A stretch of DNA of 28,320 nt from a virus. The notes under the pieces were generated by a model that was not told the DNA's origin, did no database searches, and saw only the letters and a program-made list of their open reading frames with translations. Each line of letters starts with the position of its first letter. Within the stretch, counting starts at the first letter, position 1. Of the stretch, positions 18,344-24,078 are shown in pieces. The translations under genes were made by a program, and so were the position numbers. The stretch spans positions 4,834 through 33,153 of the IMG/VR virus record IMGVR_UViG_3300030098_004476; one strand, 5' to 3'.

Positions 18344-18625
18344 TCACCACTTCACTCTGTTAGCCCAATATGCGGCTGATAGTTTTCCTTTCTTTATATT
18401 CTTAGCGTGACGTGCCTTAAATGACTTTCTTCGAGCTTTAGATTTTTTGTCAGTTTTTTTACCTGCTCCAGATACACCTTGTTGACCAAATCGTATTGTT
18501 TTAACTGTATCACCTTCTTTTGCCACAACTACGTGTGACTTAGTAGGGTGACTTGGTGTTCTTTTAGGTTTATTGTATCCAGACACTCCTGCTCTAGCTA
18601 ATCTTGAATCTTTTTTCTTTGCCAT
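18344..18625 (-). CDS. Basic 93-aa protein of a marine-phage family (DUF6321-like)
   Basis: Ninety-three residues, very basic. The central and final parts, VKTIRFGQQGVSGAGK, KARRKSFKARHAKNI and GKLSAAYWANRVKW, closely match a small conserved family that I recall from cyanophages, pelagiphages and other marine phages (DUF6321-like). The function is not established; the basic charge suggests DNA binding. It lies just before the terminase genes, so a packaging or head role is possible. The ATG overlaps the stop of the tiny gene upstream (TAATG), with GAGGAAAAAGTA as the ribosome site. Its presence in an apparently archaeal virus suggests exchange with bacteriophages. Confidence 0.8.
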   Translation of the reverse strand: MAKKKDSRLARAGVSGYNKPKRTPSHPTKSHVVVAKEGDTVKTIRFGQQGVSGAGKKTDKKSKARRKSFKARHAKNIKKGKLSAAYWANRVKW

Positions 18626-18702
18626 TACTTTTTCCTCTTTTTAGTCTTCTTTTTTTTAGGTCTTCCAACCTTTTTACCGTATGTCCCTTTACCGTAGGGC
18701 AA
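18625..18702 (-). CDS. Tiny basic protein MPYGKGTYG...KKKK (25 aa), TTG start
   Basis: A 25-codon gene. From the TTG at 18702 it reads MPYGKGTYGKKVGRPKKKK and then a basic tail. The same opening is familiar from tiny proteins of marine phages, which supports this start. GGTGGG lies seven bases before the TTG, inside the end of the upstream gene, as a ribosome site. A GTG at 18717 in the same frame would add five residues but lacks such spacing. The stop overlaps the next ATG. The GRPKKKK patch resembles an AT-hook, so DNA binding is a guess. Confidence 0.6.
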   Translation of the reverse strand: MPYGKGTYGKKVGRPKKKKTKKRKK

Positions 18703-18703
18703 T

Positions 18704-18865
18704 TTAGTTCCCACCACTAGATAAAGTTGCAGGTGCTTTTACAAATTTAGATTTGTCTTCGGTAGCATTTACGTTAATGGTTGGTGCACGACCGTTCAAA
18801 AATAACATATTTGGGTCGTCTCTCTTACTAACACTTTCGTCGTATTCTCTTTTGGTTTCTGCCAT
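18704..18865 (-). CDS. Small hypothetical protein (53 aa)
   Basis: Fifty-three residues beginning MAETKREYDESVSKRDD and containing NMLFLNGRAPTINVN, ending APATLSSGGN. No family recognised. It starts two bases after the stop of the upstream gene, and GGGAAG serves as a ribosome site. It contains the ribosome site of the following tiny gene. Codon phasing, the ribosome site and tight packing support it as real. It is probably transcribed from the promoter at about 19205 with its neighbours. Confidence 0.6.
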   Translation of the reverse strand: MAETKREYDESVSKRDDPNMLFLNGRAPTINVNATEDKSKFVKAPATLSSGGN

Positions 18866-18867
18866 AA

Positions 18868-18993
18868 TTATTTCTTCCCTTTTTTAGTAGGTTTGCAATT
18901 ATTACACTCTTCGCAACAAGCTAATAAGTATTCTACTTGTTCGTGTAATCCTGCTAGTTGTTCTGCCAAGTCAGCTATTTCGAAATCATTCAT
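18868..18993 (-). CDS. Small Cys-cluster protein (41 aa)
   Basis: Forty-one residues: an acidic amphipathic helix (IADLAEQLAGLHEQVEYLLA) followed by CCEECNNC, five Cys and two Asn in eight residues (four of the Cys in CxxC spacing), and a basic tail. The Cys cluster could bind a metal. The ATG overlaps the stop of the upstream gene (ATGA), which argues for coupled translation. No family recognised. Confidence 0.6.
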   Translation of the reverse strand: MNDFEIADLAEQLAGLHEQVEYLLACCEECNNCKPTKKGKK

Positions 18994-19166
18994 TTTTTAG
19001 CCTTCTTTTTTGATGCAGCTTTCTTTTTAGCTGGTGCCTTTGCCTTTGGCTTTTCTTCTACTTTCTCCTCAACAACAGGTTCAGCTGCTGCTGGAACTTC
19101 TTCTACTATGTTACCGTGCCTATCTCTCTTAGGAGCTGGCATTTCTCTTGCGTGTAATTGTGTCAT
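18990..19166 (-). CDS. Small bipartite acidic/basic protein (58 aa), first gene of its unit
   Basis: Fifty-eight residues: a polar start (MTQLHAREMPAPKRDRHGN), an acidic Pro/Glu/Val middle and a Lys/Ala tail (KAKAPAKKKAASKKKAKK) like histone or ribosomal tails. DNA or virion-core binding is plausible but unproven. It is the first gene after a TATA box and has the best ribosome site in the area (AAGGAGGTC, seven bases before ATG). It is therefore likely the leader of the small-gene/terminase unit. Confidence 0.65.
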   Translation of the reverse strand: MTQLHAREMPAPKRDRHGNIVEEVPAAAEPVVEEKVEEKPKAKAPAKKKAASKKKAKK

Positions 19167-19200
19167 AATTGACCTCCTTACAAAAAGTACGTTACGTCAA

Positions 19201-19210
19201 CATATAAATG
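19201..19210 (-). promoter_or_regulatory. TATA promoter of the small-gene/terminase unit
   Basis: CATTTATATG on the minus strand, 44-35 bases before the ATG at 19166. The predicted start is near 19181, directly before AAGGAGG. It overlaps no gene and follows the stop of the membrane-protein gene by 14 bases. Confidence 0.6.
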
Positions 19211-19216
19211 TTTCGG

Positions 19217-19756
19217 TCACTTTTTGCTTTCCATCTTATGTTCTTGCTCTTGTGCTTTAGATTCTATTTGTTGAGCTTGTTTCAATACCGAATCGTTATA
19301 GTCGATAACCGATTGAGCTTTAACTTTATAGAATGCTGTTTTCTCTGCTTGTTCTTGTTTCCAAACGTCTAGAGCATCTTTGATGATAAGAAGGGCTGGC
19401 CCCCCTAGAATTGCTATCAAAGTTGTATATCCTTCAATTTGTTCAAGAACAGAATCATCTTGCAATCCGCTGTGTATAACGAATCCTGCAAATCCGACCC
19501 AGAGTAAAACTAAAGGTACAGCAATCATAAACATAAAGATGTCGTTGAACGTTACTCCTTCCTTTGCTTGATTACTCATATGTTCAGTCCTCCTTTCTTT
19601 CTTTACTGGTTTCTTTTTTGGCATCTTCGGTAGTGTAGGTACTTGTTTCGATAGACGTTTTGCAATAGCAAGAAACATCATTATAACAATAATCATACCC
19701 AGAAAAGCAGAAACAACTGCCATTATCTCTAAAAATGTCAATGCCCATTCTATCAC
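19217..19756 (-). CDS. Three-span membrane protein (179 aa), GTG start, possible dual start
   Basis: Three hydrophobic segments: residues 8-31, 72-95 and 108-126. Between the first two lies a very basic loop (KMPKKKPVKKERR, 44-56), and after the third a charged coiled-coil tail. The GTG start overlaps the stop of the 40-residue gene (GTGA), and AGGTGA lies upstream. An in-frame ATG at 19579 (residue 60) has AAAGGAGGA nine bases ahead of it and would give a 120-residue, two-span version. The small size, spans and charged tail allow a holin-like role in release, but no family was recognised and a virion membrane or host-envelope protein is equally possible. It is the last gene of a membrane operon. 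Confidence 0.65.
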   Translation of the reverse strand: MIEWALTFLEIMAVVSAFLGMIIVIMMFLAIAKRLSKQVPTLPKMPKKKPVKKERRTEHMSNQAKEGVTFNDIFMFMIAVPLVLLWVGFAGFVIHSGLQDDSVLEQIEGYTTLIAILGGPALLIIKDALDVWKQEQAEKTAFYKVKAQSVIDYNDSVLKQAQQIESKAQEQEHKMESKK

Positions 19757-19875
19757 TCCTCCTCACCTACAAAATCTTCAAATGTACTTTTCTTTATCAT
19801 TGCTTTTACATCATCTAATTCTGCGATTATCTTTCCTAACATATTAGTAAGAACTAACATCTCGTTTGCTTTCAT
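19753..19875 (-). CDS. Small hypothetical helical protein (40 aa)
   Basis: Forty residues forming one amphipathic helix (MLVLTNMLGKIIAELDDVKA) and an acidic end. The ATG overlaps the stop of the 335-residue membrane gene (ATGA) with TTGGAGGA as a ribosome site, and its own stop overlaps the next GTG (GTGA). This chain of overlaps strongly suggests a co-translated operon of three. Function unknown. Confidence 0.6.
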   Translation of the reverse strand: MKANEMLVLTNMLGKIIAELDDVKAMIKKSTFEDFVGEEE

Positions 19876-20879
19876 TCTTCCTCCAATTTAAACGCTTCAT
19901 CTTCATCACTGTAGTAAGGGTAATTTGTAATACTTGTAACATATTCATATTCCCCTGTGTTATTCCAATCAGCTAAAAAACTTGCATAAAAATAATAAAC
20001 TCCGTCCGTATGATTATCGAACGTTTCCTCATATGGTTCTGCTCCTGAATTTAACCAATGAGTATCTTCAACCCACCCTGACACATTAAAGAAATGTTCC
20101 GAATATACGAAGGTATCGTACATTAAGGTCGTTTCGTTTCCCTCTCCGTCAATGAAAAAGTGACCCACGTCATAATACACCAACACAGGTAGAGGCTCGT
20201 CAGAGTCATCACAATTAGTGTCCATATCGACATAAATATCTAAAGTGTTATACTCCCTCGAAAAGTTACCATACTCTAATCCATTCCATAAAACTAACTG
20301 GGTATGGTTGCAATGGTTTTCTTCGTGTTCGTATTCACAAGAACCATCGTCTTCAGTTGCCCTATCGTTATAGTTGTTGGCATCGATATCCATACATCCA
20401 TAGACTGTTTCATTAGTTTGGGTTTCGTTTCCAGTACCATTTTGATTTAGGTATTGACAACGTCCGTTATCGTGAGTAGCTTGTGCGTCGTAATTCGTGG
20501 CGCTCGCATCAGTACATCCGTATTTAACTGGTGGGGGAAATACGCAACTCCCATTATCAAAATCAGCGTCTTTCTTGTAATTGATAGCAGTTGGGTCCAT
20601 ACATCCCCCTTTCAAAGCCGGTTCGTCTTCGCCACCACCCCATATCTCACTAAACTGGTCAATGTCCACAGTTCCGCTTCCAAACATAGCAAGTAACAAT
20701 ACAGTTAGTATTGACCCTACTTTTTGACCTAGTTTTGTCTCGCCAATCTTATCTGCAGCCTTTCCTACTGTTTCGAAAAGTCCTTCATCTTCTTCATCAG
20801 GACGAGGTCCGCCTAATCCTAAGGCTTCCCTTTCTTCAGCAGAAATTACACTTATGGCACCATAATCGTCACGAGACAT
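19872..20879 (-). CDS. Membrane-anchored surface protein with three GCxD...A.NY...DDGSC repeats (335 aa)
   Basis: Residues 1-50 are polar, 54-70 a short membrane segment, and the rest appears external. Three repeats begin at residues 92, 121 and 161, each with two Cys 19 residues apart (C93/C112, C122/C141, C162/C181), of the GC(M/T)D..A.NY..(A/D)(A/Q)..D(D/N)G.C type. I associate these with secreted proteins of marine Group II archaea and some marine bacteria. After them comes an acidic beta-rich domain with many N-glycosylation sites (NFS, NET, NVS, NHT, NNT). This supports an archaeal host and an origin by gene capture. Possible roles are virion envelope attachment, superinfection exclusion or host-surface change. 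It is first in the leftward membrane operon. The start has no ribosome site; the TATA box predicts a leader of about 11 bases. Confidence 0.75.
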   Translation of the reverse strand: MSRDDYGAISVISAEEREALGLGGPRPDEEDEGLFETVGKAADKIGETKLGQKVGSILTVLLLAMFGSGTVDIDQFSEIWGGGEDEPALKGGCMDPTAINYKKDADFDNGSCVFPPPVKYGCTDASATNYDAQATHDNGRCQYLNQNGTGNETQTNETVYGCMDIDANNYNDRATEDDGSCEYEHEENHCNHTQLVLWNGLEYGNFSREYNTLDIYVDMDTNCDDSDEPLPVLVYYDVGHFFIDGEGNETTLMYDTFVYSEHFFNVSGWVEDTHWLNSGAEPYEETFDNHTDGVYYFYASFLADWNNTGEYEYVTSITNYPYYSDEDEAFKLEEE

Positions 20880-20910
20880 ACCATTAACTTGGTTGGAATG
20901 ACTTATAAAG

Positions 20911-20923
20911 TTTTTGTCAGGAG
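20911..20923 (-). promoter_or_regulatory. TATA promoter, leftward, of the membrane operon
   Basis: AAACTTTATAAGT on the minus strand, centred near 20916. The predicted start is about 20890 and the ATG is at 20879, so the leader is very short and has no ribosome site. It lies within the divergent control region. Confidence 0.5.
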
Positions 20924-20935
20924 CTCTATAGTATA

Positions 20936-20949
20936 GTACTATATAGTAC
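20936..20949. promoter_or_regulatory. Perfect 14-bp palindrome GTACTATATAGTAC, operator candidate
   Basis: GTACTATATAGTAC is its own reverse complement. A related half-site (CTATAGTATAG) lies directly left of it. It is about 13 bases upstream of the leftward TATA box and between the two divergent promoters, the place for a repressor or activator that controls the early/late switch. Binding is inferred. Confidence 0.55.
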
Positions 20950-20957
20950 CAAAATAC

Positions 20958-20991
20958 CTTAACATATGCTTTCTTTGCTTAACGTATGCAG
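20958..20991. repeat. Two copies of CTTAAC(A/G)TATGC element in the divergent region
   Basis: CTTAACATATGCTT at 20958-20971 and CTTAACGTATGCAG at 20978-20991, 20 bases apart, i.e. two helical turns. They lie upstream of the rightward TATA box at 21003. The first copy is identical over 14 bases to 25158-25171 in the iteron region. Confidence 0.6.
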
Positions 20992-21002
20992 TAATACGAA
21001 AC

Positions 21003-21012
21003 CTTTATATAG
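21003..21012 (+). promoter_or_regulatory. TATA promoter, rightward, giving a leaderless nuclease messenger
   Basis: CTTTATATAG centred near 21008. The expected start, 25-27 bases on, falls at or next to the ATG at 21035, and no ribosome site precedes that ATG, so the messenger is probably leaderless, a known archaeal arrangement. Confidence 0.65.
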
Positions 21013-21034
21013 ATTCTAGATATGTTAAAAAAAT

Positions 21035-21967
21035 ATGAAAGAAACTCAAAGTGACTCTTCGGAGTTCACGTTTACTGTCAGTGTTGACACTGAAACCGAA
21101 ACTGAAGATATAGATTGGACTCCAAGCGAACAACGTTTGTCTCCGTCTAAGATAAATACTTTTTTGCACTGCCCGAGGCAGTTCTACTACAAATACATTG
21201 AAAAGTTACCAGACCAACTTACCTTGCACCTTTTTCGAGGTACTATAGTTCACGAAATACTTGAAGATTTATTTGAAAAAGAATTTAAGTATCCTAGTCG
21301 ATGGCGAAACGGCGAACCGCAAGAGTGGGCAATTTTAGAGTTCCGTAAAAAATGGGCAGAACGTAAAGCTAAAATGCCGTGGTTATGGAAGAACCCCGCC
21401 ATTGATGGTGACGTTATGGAAAGGGAAACCATTGACCTTCTTGTAAATTACTGCCACCGTGTAGAAAAGAAACTGTATGAATTAATGGATTGGAAGGTTG
21501 CGCGTTCCAAAGATATGGCGTTTAAACAACTTAAACCAACATTCGCCGAGATGCGAGTGCATAACAAAGAATACAAAATAATGGGTATTATCGATGTTAT
21601 CCAAAAAGATTTCGAGGGTAATATCTCTATAGTTGATTATAAAACCAGTAAGCGATACGGAAGCTGGTTGCCCGATGATTACTATCGTCAATTAATAATA
21701 TATGCCCTATTGTACAAAGAAGAAACTGGGGTCACCCCAAAATTCGCGGGTATCGATTGGTTGCGGTATGACGACTGTTATTTTGTCGCAGTTAACGACG
21801 GTATTATCGAAGAAGCGCGGGAACTAGTCAAAGGCATACACAACGAATTAAAGAAAAGGGGGGACGACATTGAGCAGTATCCATTAGTGCCCCAGAACCT
21901 TTGTAAGTGGTGTGCCTTCTATAAGAAGCCCTGCGAACCAAAAGGTATATATAGTAAGAAAAAGTGA
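21035..21967 (+). CDS. PD-(D/E)XK nuclease of the Cas4/AddB/RecB type with Fe-S cysteines (310 aa)
   Basis: The PD-(D/E)XK core is clear: SPSKINTFLHCPRQFYYKY (residues 36-54), RGTIVHEILE (68-77, His73), GIIDVI (Asp187), IVDYKTS (Asp201, Lys203) and YRQLIIYALLY (Gln219). One Cys at 46 and three at 290, 293 and 300 (CKWC.....PC) form the four-Cys pattern that holds a 4Fe-4S cluster in Cas4 and AddB. Such enzymes resect or trim DNA ends, so a role in viral recombination, replication or end processing is likely. No CRISPR genes or arrays are nearby, so this is not part of a CRISPR system here. The N-terminal 33 residues are acidic and Thr-rich, without a known domain. First rightward gene, leaderless promoter. 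Confidence 0.9.
   Translation: MKETQSDSSEFTFTVSVDTETETEDIDWTPSEQRLSPSKINTFLHCPRQFYYKYIEKLPDQLTLHLFRGTIVHEILEDLFEKEFKYPSRWRNGEPQEWAILEFRKKWAERKAKMPWLWKNPAIDGDVMERETIDLLVNYCHRVEKKLYELMDWKVARSKDMAFKQLKPTFAEMRVHNKEYKIMGIIDVIQKDFEGNISIVDYKTSKRYGSWLPDDYYRQLIIYALLYKEETGVTPKFAGIDWLRYDDCYFVAVNDGIIEEARELVKGIHNELKKRGDDIEQYPLVPQNLCKWCAFYKKPCEPKGIYSKKK
21946..21954 (+). promoter_or_regulatory. TATA promoter for the 142-aa membrane protein
   Basis: TATATATAG inside the last codons of the nuclease gene, centred near 21950. It predicts a start near 21975, 38 bases before the ATG at 22013. Confidence 0.5.
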
Positions 21968-21976
21968 TATTATAAT

Positions 21977-21996
21977 GGGTGACCACAATGGCACCC
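21977..21996 (+). other. Leader hairpin before the 142-aa gene
   Basis: GGGTG at 21977-21981 pairs with CACCC at 21992-21996, and CCA at 21983-21985 with TGG at 21989-21991; one A is bulged and the loop is CAA. It occupies the 5' leader between the predicted transcript start and the GAGG ribosome site, so it may protect or regulate the messenger. Confidence 0.45.
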
Positions 21997-22012
21997 ACCT
22001 CGAGGAAAAAAT

Positions 22013-22441
22013 ATGGCAAACGAAACAAATAACGAGACTGCTGCAAATAATACAGCTGGTGATACCAATATGACCGCTGATATTCTAGCAACAGTAGAAG
22101 AAAGTGGTTTGTTAGAAGAACCAATGGTTCTCGCATTGCTAGGTTGCGTCGCCGCTTTAGTAGCTTTTGTGTGTTACACAAATCCTGCTGTAAAAGCTGC
22201 GGTAATGCCACTTTTGAACAAGTACTTGAAAAAGTACGATGCTCAAATTGACGCACTGCTAGAAGAAAATCTAACAAAAGCTCAGGCAAAAGTCTACGAA
22301 AAACTTGATGAAACACTCAAGGCTCAAGTAAAAGATGATTTACTACGTAATGTAGTTCTCACAGCTTGGGACGAAAAAGACGACGAGCTTAAAGCTTTGG
22401 TAAAGGGAAAAGTTAAAACTGCCCTTGATAATACCAAGTAA
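22013..22441 (+). CDS. Single-pass membrane protein with sequon-rich N-terminus (142 aa)
   Basis: Residues 1-34 are polar and carry several N-glycosylation sites (NET, NNT, NMT). Residues 38-57 are one membrane segment (MVLALLGCVAALVAFVCYT). The rest is a long, charged helical domain (LNKYLKKYDAQIDALLEENL onward) that should face the other side. The sequons suggest the N-terminus is outside the cell or virion. It has its own TATA box, a leader hairpin, GAGG before the ATG and a strong terminator after the stop, so it is a single-gene unit, perhaps highly expressed. No family recognised; a virion membrane, spanin-like or exclusion protein are possibilities. Confidence 0.7.
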   Translation: MANETNNETAANNTAGDTNMTADILATVEESGLLEEPMVLALLGCVAALVAFVCYTNPAVKAAVMPLLNKYLKKYDAQIDALLEENLTKAQAKVYEKLDETLKAQVKDDLLRNVVLTAWDEKDDELKALVKGKVKTALDNTK

Positions 22442-22448
22442 ATCTGAC

Positions 22449-22484
22449 GGGGACAGGATTCAAAATTTGTCCCCAATTTTTTTT
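22449..22484 (+). terminator. Hairpin-T-run terminator
   Basis: GGGGACA at 22449-22455 pairs with TGTCCCC at 22468-22474, followed by eight T at 22477-22484. It lies eight bases past the stop of the membrane protein. This is the clearest terminator in the window. Confidence 0.85.
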
Positions 22485-22591
22485 AAACATCCCTGCCTAA
22501 TCAAAATTCTCTAGTGTTTGTTTGAAGGGGTGGACTACTGAACATAAAGACAAGGAAGAGATGTATAGACCCTACCCTTATACATATACAT

Positions 22592-22620
22592 TATAATAAT
22601 GAATGTATAATTATTATACA
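22592..22620 (+). promoter_or_regulatory. Operator-like inverted repeats before the DnaJ-like zinc-finger gene
   Basis: Two overlapping inverted repeats: TATAATAAT/ATTATTATA (22592-22600 and 22610-22618), and TGTATAAT-T-ATTATACA, perfect, at 22604-22620. A TATA-like CTTATACATAT lies at about 22578-22588, so transcription would begin inside the repeats. GGAGAT then precedes the ATG at 22632. A repressor bound here would block the start. Confidence 0.55.
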
Positions 22621-22631
22621 GGAGATATAAT

Positions 22632-23024
22632 ATGAAAACAAGAAAAGAAATCGATATTATAGAAGTAAGACAGTCAGTCCGTAAACACAGACAGGCTACA
22701 CACGACACACAGATGAATAGATTCATCAGGTGTCAAGAACGAAGACAAGTTGGAAGAAACAAACCAACTACACTCGACGAGTTCATCAAAGCTTATCCAG
22801 TAAAGCTTGAGTCTGGGAAGACAATACAAAAGAACAAACCTGTATGCTCTAAATGCAAAGGACAGGGAGTATTGACTATGTATCTACACAGAGATGACGG
22901 TAGGTGCTATCAGTGTCAAGGCACTGGTAGCTCTGCTACTGTTAATTGCACTGGGTCCCCACAATGCAAACATTGTGAGGCTATACGCAGGGAAGCTTAC
23001 AAGACAGGTGGGAACTACTACTGA
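22632..23024 (+). CDS. DnaJ-type zinc-finger protein (130 aa)
   Basis: The first 70 residues are basic and helical. Then come CSKCKGQG (Cys72, Cys75) and CYQCQGTG (Cys92, Cys95), two CxxCxGxG motifs as in the DnaJ cysteine-rich domain, and a further CTGSPQCKHC group (Cys106, Cys112, Cys115). There is no J domain, so it is not a true co-chaperone. Small zinc-finger proteins of this sort occur in many tailed viruses and may act in binding of protein or nucleic acid. It is the first of a tight rightward set. The ribosome site is GGAGAT. Zinc binding is likely; the target is unknown. Confidence 0.75.
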   Translation: MKTRKEIDIIEVRQSVRKHRQATHDTQMNRFIRCQERRQVGRNKPTTLDEFIKAYPVKLESGKTIQKNKPVCSKCKGQGVLTMYLHRDDGRCYQCQGTGSSATVNCTGSPQCKHCEAIRREAYKTGGNYY

Positions 23025-23134
23025 TGCCTCAATATCGTGACCTACACCAGTGTAAGACAAGAAAGAAACCTGTATCCAAGAAGATGCAAGAGTTAATAGA
23101 TAAAGAAAAGGCGTCTTATAATAAGGCATCTTAA
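23024..23134 (+). CDS. Small basic hypothetical protein (36 aa)
   Basis: Thirty-six residues starting MPQYRDLHQCKTRKKPVSKK. The ATG shares one base with the stop of the zinc-finger gene (TGATG), which suggests coupled translation; no separate ribosome site is needed. Basic, one Cys. No family recognised. Confidence 0.5.
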   Translation: MPQYRDLHQCKTRKKPVSKKMQELIDKEKASYNKAS

Positions 23135-23136
23135 GT

Positions 23137-23274
23137 ATGAAGACAGACTACACACTTGAGTGGCTAGACTTTTGGAACTACGAATTAACTAAGAAAATCG
23201 AAGAACTAAAAGAGAAACTCGAAAAGAGAAAGAAGGAATTAGGGTCTGAGAATGCCAATGAGTTTAACGAATAA
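23137..23274 (+). CDS. Small coiled-coil hypothetical protein (45 aa)
   Basis: Forty-five residues: an aromatic start (YTLEWLDFWNYEL) and a charged coiled coil (KKIEELKEKLEKRKKELG). It begins two bases after the previous stop, so it belongs to the same messenger. No family recognised; the helical pattern and tight spacing support it. Confidence 0.5.
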   Translation: MKTDYTLEWLDFWNYELTKKIEELKEKLEKRKKELGSENANEFNE

Positions 23275-23317
23275 TACTATGAGTATATCTATTATACATC
23301 ATAGATTAATGATGATG

Positions 23318-23328
23318 TTTATAAATAC
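23318..23328 (+). promoter_or_regulatory. TATA promoter for the 199-aa gene
   Basis: TTTATAAATAC, centred near 23322, 66 bases before the ATG at 23388. The predicted start is near 23348. TTGGTC at 23345-23350 can pair with GACCAA at 23371-23376, which would fold the leader just before the start codon. Confidence 0.5.
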
Positions 23329-23387
23329 ACGATTCAGTTGTGAGTTGGTCACACTACTGTCTATGCACAAGACCAATTTGTATAAAA

Positions 23388-23987
23388 ATGAGTAAGAAAA
23401 CAACAAATACAGAAAAGCAAACCGCGTGGAATCACGTGGTGGTAGAAGAGTCAGGAGGCAGAGGAACCTATTTCGATATGCCTGATGACAAGACTAAGTA
23501 TGGAACAGGTCACGCAGAAGTAATTCTCCGTGCACTTGGATTCAACGACTTAGATAACAAGAAACATTGGTTAAAAGATAACCGTCCACACGGGAGTCGA
23601 AGAGACATAGGAATTGCAGTATCCAATATTGCAAGGATGAAAATCACAATGTCATCTGAACACACTGAGGGACAATACCCAAGAAATGTAGTAGCACTGA
23701 ACAAACAATGGTTTGATACTGTGTTTGCGCCTGAAGTCCACAAATTACAGGCACTTCGTGGTAATCCTAAAGTAAGACAAAGACGCAATACAATTGAAAT
23801 GTTAACTAACCAAATTAGCCATCTAGAAGGTAATGAGGAAGAGTTACATAAAGCTGTAATGAAAGAATCAGGTGGTTTGATTGATGGTGCTCCAAAAGAG
23901 CTCAAAGAATCAATGTTAGAATATCTGACAGGTCAGTATATAGAGACACGTAAAGCTAAGTTAGAGGAACTTAAGAAGAAGAAATAA
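23388..23987 (+). CDS. Hypothetical protein with a basic C-terminal coiled coil (199 aa)
   Basis: One hundred and ninety-nine residues. The first 100 are mixed (WNHVVVEESGGRGTYFDMP, then GHAEVILRALGFNDLD), the rest helical with RQRRNTIEMLTNQISHLEG and a Lys-rich end (KLEELKKKK). I did not recognise a family. I chose ATG 23388 over a GTG at 23340 in the same frame, because the first 16 codons from the GTG are Cys-rich and unlike the rest and would cover the predicted transcript start. It stands alone with its own TATA box and is followed by a hairpin. The basic helical end might bind nucleic acid. Confidence 0.65.
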   Translation: MSKKTTNTEKQTAWNHVVVEESGGRGTYFDMPDDKTKYGTGHAEVILRALGFNDLDNKKHWLKDNRPHGSRRDIGIAVSNIARMKITMSSEHTEGQYPRNVVALNKQWFDTVFAPEVHKLQALRGNPKVRQRRNTIEMLTNQISHLEGNEEELHKAVMKESGGLIDGAPKELKESMLEYLTGQYIETRKAKLEELKKKK

Positions 23988-24022
23988 GTCCAATAACTAA
24001 TAGTCGTTAGATAAAGAAGCAC

Positions 24023-24054
24023 TGGTGGAGGGATTGGTATGATGCCCTCCGCTA
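24023..24054 (+). other. Intergenic hairpin between the 199-aa and 90-aa genes
   Basis: GGAGGG at 24027-24032 pairs with CCCTCC at 24045-24050, extended outward by TGGT/GCTA with wobble pairs; the loop is 12 bases. It lies 40 bases past the stop. A short T-run (CATTTTT) comes a little later, so it may be a weak terminator or a processing site rather than a full stop. Confidence 0.4.
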
Positions 24055-24078
24055 CTCTTCATTTTTAGGAGTAAAATT

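Noticed and set aside
19584-19748. Alternative frame of 54 codons (MGIDIFRDNG...) with a well-spaced ribosome site, ending just before the internal ATG at 19579
   Set aside because: The product is Cys/Tyr/Ser-rich without a membrane helix, while the overlapping GTG frame gives a clear membrane segment and basic loop and overlaps the upstream stop as GTGA. The frame remains a weak alternative.
21828-22316. Minus-strand open frame of 162 codons
   Set aside because: It is antisense to the end of the nuclease and the 142-aa gene, both of which have promoters and motifs; its product is Leu/Tyr/Arg-rich without a domain.
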